A DNA stretch of 14,798 nucleotides from Ruminococcaceae bacterium UBA1691. GTDB lineage: Bacteria; Bacillota; Clostridia; Oscillospirales; Acutalibacteraceae. The notes beneath the pieces are model-generated. The model was not told the origin of the DNA. It saw only the letters and a program-made list of their open reading frames with translations, and ran no database searches. Of this stretch, positions 13,875 to 14,798 are shown in pieces; within the stretch, counting starts at the first letter, position 1, and every line of letters begins with the position of its first letter. Location: the NCBI GenBank assembly GCA_002320555.1, contig DCJV01000009.1, forward strand, positions 1 through 14,798. The letters run 5' to 3'. The position numbers were made by a program, and so were the translations under genes.

Positions 13875-14798
13875 TTAGATGGATTCCTTTGCAAAGGTCT
13901 CCTCGAACTTATAGGCGCCATTCTCAATCTTGATAATGATCGCCGTCTTGACCGGGTTGCGGTTTTCGTCGAAATGCATCTGGCCGGTCAAGCCGTTGTA
14001 TTCGAGCTTTGCAAGGGCGTCGATGATGGCCTGCTTATCGGTAGAGCCGGCGTTTTTGATCGCCTCTACCATCATATAAGCCGCGTCATAGCCAAGCACC
14101 GAAAACTGGTTGGGATCCATATTGAATCTCGCCTTATAGTTCTTGATGAAATTCTGGACGCGCTGGTCCGTACTCTCCGCCGTGTACTGGCTGCAGTAGA
14201 ATGCGCCGTTCACAGCGTCCATATTAGTCTTGTCGATTTTGCCGATGACGCTGTCCCAGCCGTCTGCACCGATGAACTGCGCGTTCAGGCCGATTTCCTT
14301 GGCCTGTACAGCAATCAGGGCCGCATTTTCATAATAGGTCGGAACAAAGAGAACTTCCGGATTCTTTGCCTTGATATTGGTCAGCTGCGCCTTGAAATCG
14401 ACGACCTTGCTGTTGGCGTAGCCTTCATCCGCAACTACCGTGATACCGAGCTTCTCAGCAGTAGCCTTAAAGGAATCCCGCAGGCCCTTTGAATAATCAT
14501 CAGAGGTGTCGTAGATGATTGCAGCGGTCTTTTTGCCAAGCTTTTTCGTATAGTTCGCCATGATCTCGCCCTGCTCCGGATCGGTAAAGCAGACGCGGAA
14601 TACGTTTTTACCGGCTTGCGTAACGTTGAGCGCGGTAGCCGTAGCCGTTAGGATCGGCATATTATCCGCAACAGACGCCTGTGCGACTGCCGCAGCCGGT
14701 TTGCTGGTCACGTCGCCGATGATGGCGACGACCTTATTCTGATTGACAAGCTTGCGGTAGGCGTTGGTGGCCTCCGTTGCATCGCCCTTTTCGTCTTC
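13875..14798 (-). CDS. livK: Branched-chain amino acid ABC transporter substrate-binding protein, partial
   Basis: The frame is open to the right edge of the window; 307 residues are visible and the N-terminus, with its signal or lipoprotein peptide, is outside. It belongs to the type I periplasmic-binding fold family (Leu/Ile/Val-binding, Peripla_BP_6). Recognisable stretches are NKVVAIIGDVTSKPAAAVAQ near the visible start, NMPILTATATALNVT, FRVCFTDPEQGEIMANY, the hinge region AAIIYDTSDDYSKGLRDSF, and SVLGYDAAYMMVEAIKNAG. The C-terminus ends FEETFAKESI. The protein captures the substrate outside the membrane and hands it to LivHM. It is the first liv gene seen here, and the promoter must lie outside. 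An apparent GTG start at 14709-14711 is internal: 29 further in-frame residues precede it and fit the family. The true length is probably about 380-400 residues. Confidence 0.93.
   Translation of the reverse strand, partial: EDEKGDATEATNAYRKLVNQNKVVAIIGDVTSKPAAAVAQASVADNMPILTATATALNVTQAGKNVFRVCFTDPEQGEIMANYTKKLGKKTAAIIYDTSDDYSKGLRDSFKATAEKLGITVVADEGYANSKVVDFKAQLTNIKAKNPEVLFVPTYYENAALIAVQAKEIGLNAQFIGADGWDSVIGKIDKTNMDAVNGAFYCSQYTAESTDQRVQNFIKNYKARFNMDPNQFSVLGYDAAYMMVEAIKNAGSTDKQAIIDALAKLEYNGLTGQMHFDENRNPVKTAIIIKIENGAYKFEETFAKESI

Noticed and set aside
13617..14492. Open plus-strand frame of 291 codons across the livK end and livK-livH spacer
   Set aside because: It is antisense to livK, whose protein family is clear, and runs through the hairpin region. 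No ribosome site or domain is seen.

Overview
The window looks like chromosomal DNA from a strictly or largely anaerobic member of the Firmicutes, probably class Clostridia (Oscillospirales-like). This rests on three things: an oxygen-sensitive class III ribonucleotide reductase with its radical-SAM activase, strong AGGAGG-type ribosome binding sites, and moderately high GC with AT-rich promoters. The assignment is inference from gene content; no marker gene such as 16S rRNA is present.

Layout. Positions 90-4591 are all on the minus strand. They read, in transcription order, M20-family dipeptidase (PepV-like), PfkB-family sugar kinase (fructokinase-like), an oligopeptide-type ABC substrate-binding lipoprotein, and a VanZ-family membrane protein. 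The first two are 9 bases apart and the last two overlap by 4 bases. A roughly 650-base gap (4604-5252) with no recognisable gene then separates this block from a plus-strand block: a small XRE-type regulator (5253-5702) with its own terminator; nrdD-nrdG (5929-8816), preceded by a consensus sigma-A promoter and two NrdR-box-like sites; and an aldo/keto reductase with a C-terminal two-cluster ferredoxin domain (9004-10119). A hairpin at 10158-10190 lies between convergent transcription units. From 10220 to the right edge the minus strand carries a branched-chain amino acid ABC transporter in the order livK(partial)-livH-livM-livG-livF, with a 240-base hairpin-rich gap between the binding protein and the first permease.

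How the genes work together. NrdD and NrdG make dNTPs without oxygen, and the paired upstream sites suggest control by the repressor NrdR. The liv genes form one complete importer for branched-chain amino acids or similar substrates. The dipeptidase and peptide-binding lipoprotein fit peptide use, but no peptide permease or ATPase is in the window.

I found no CRISPR array, insertion sequence, prophage, rRNA or tRNA gene, and no convincing undescribed multi-gene system. The best leads are regulatory: the NrdR sites lying downstream of the predicted transcription start, the structured livK-livH spacer, and the dyad next to the XRE promoter.
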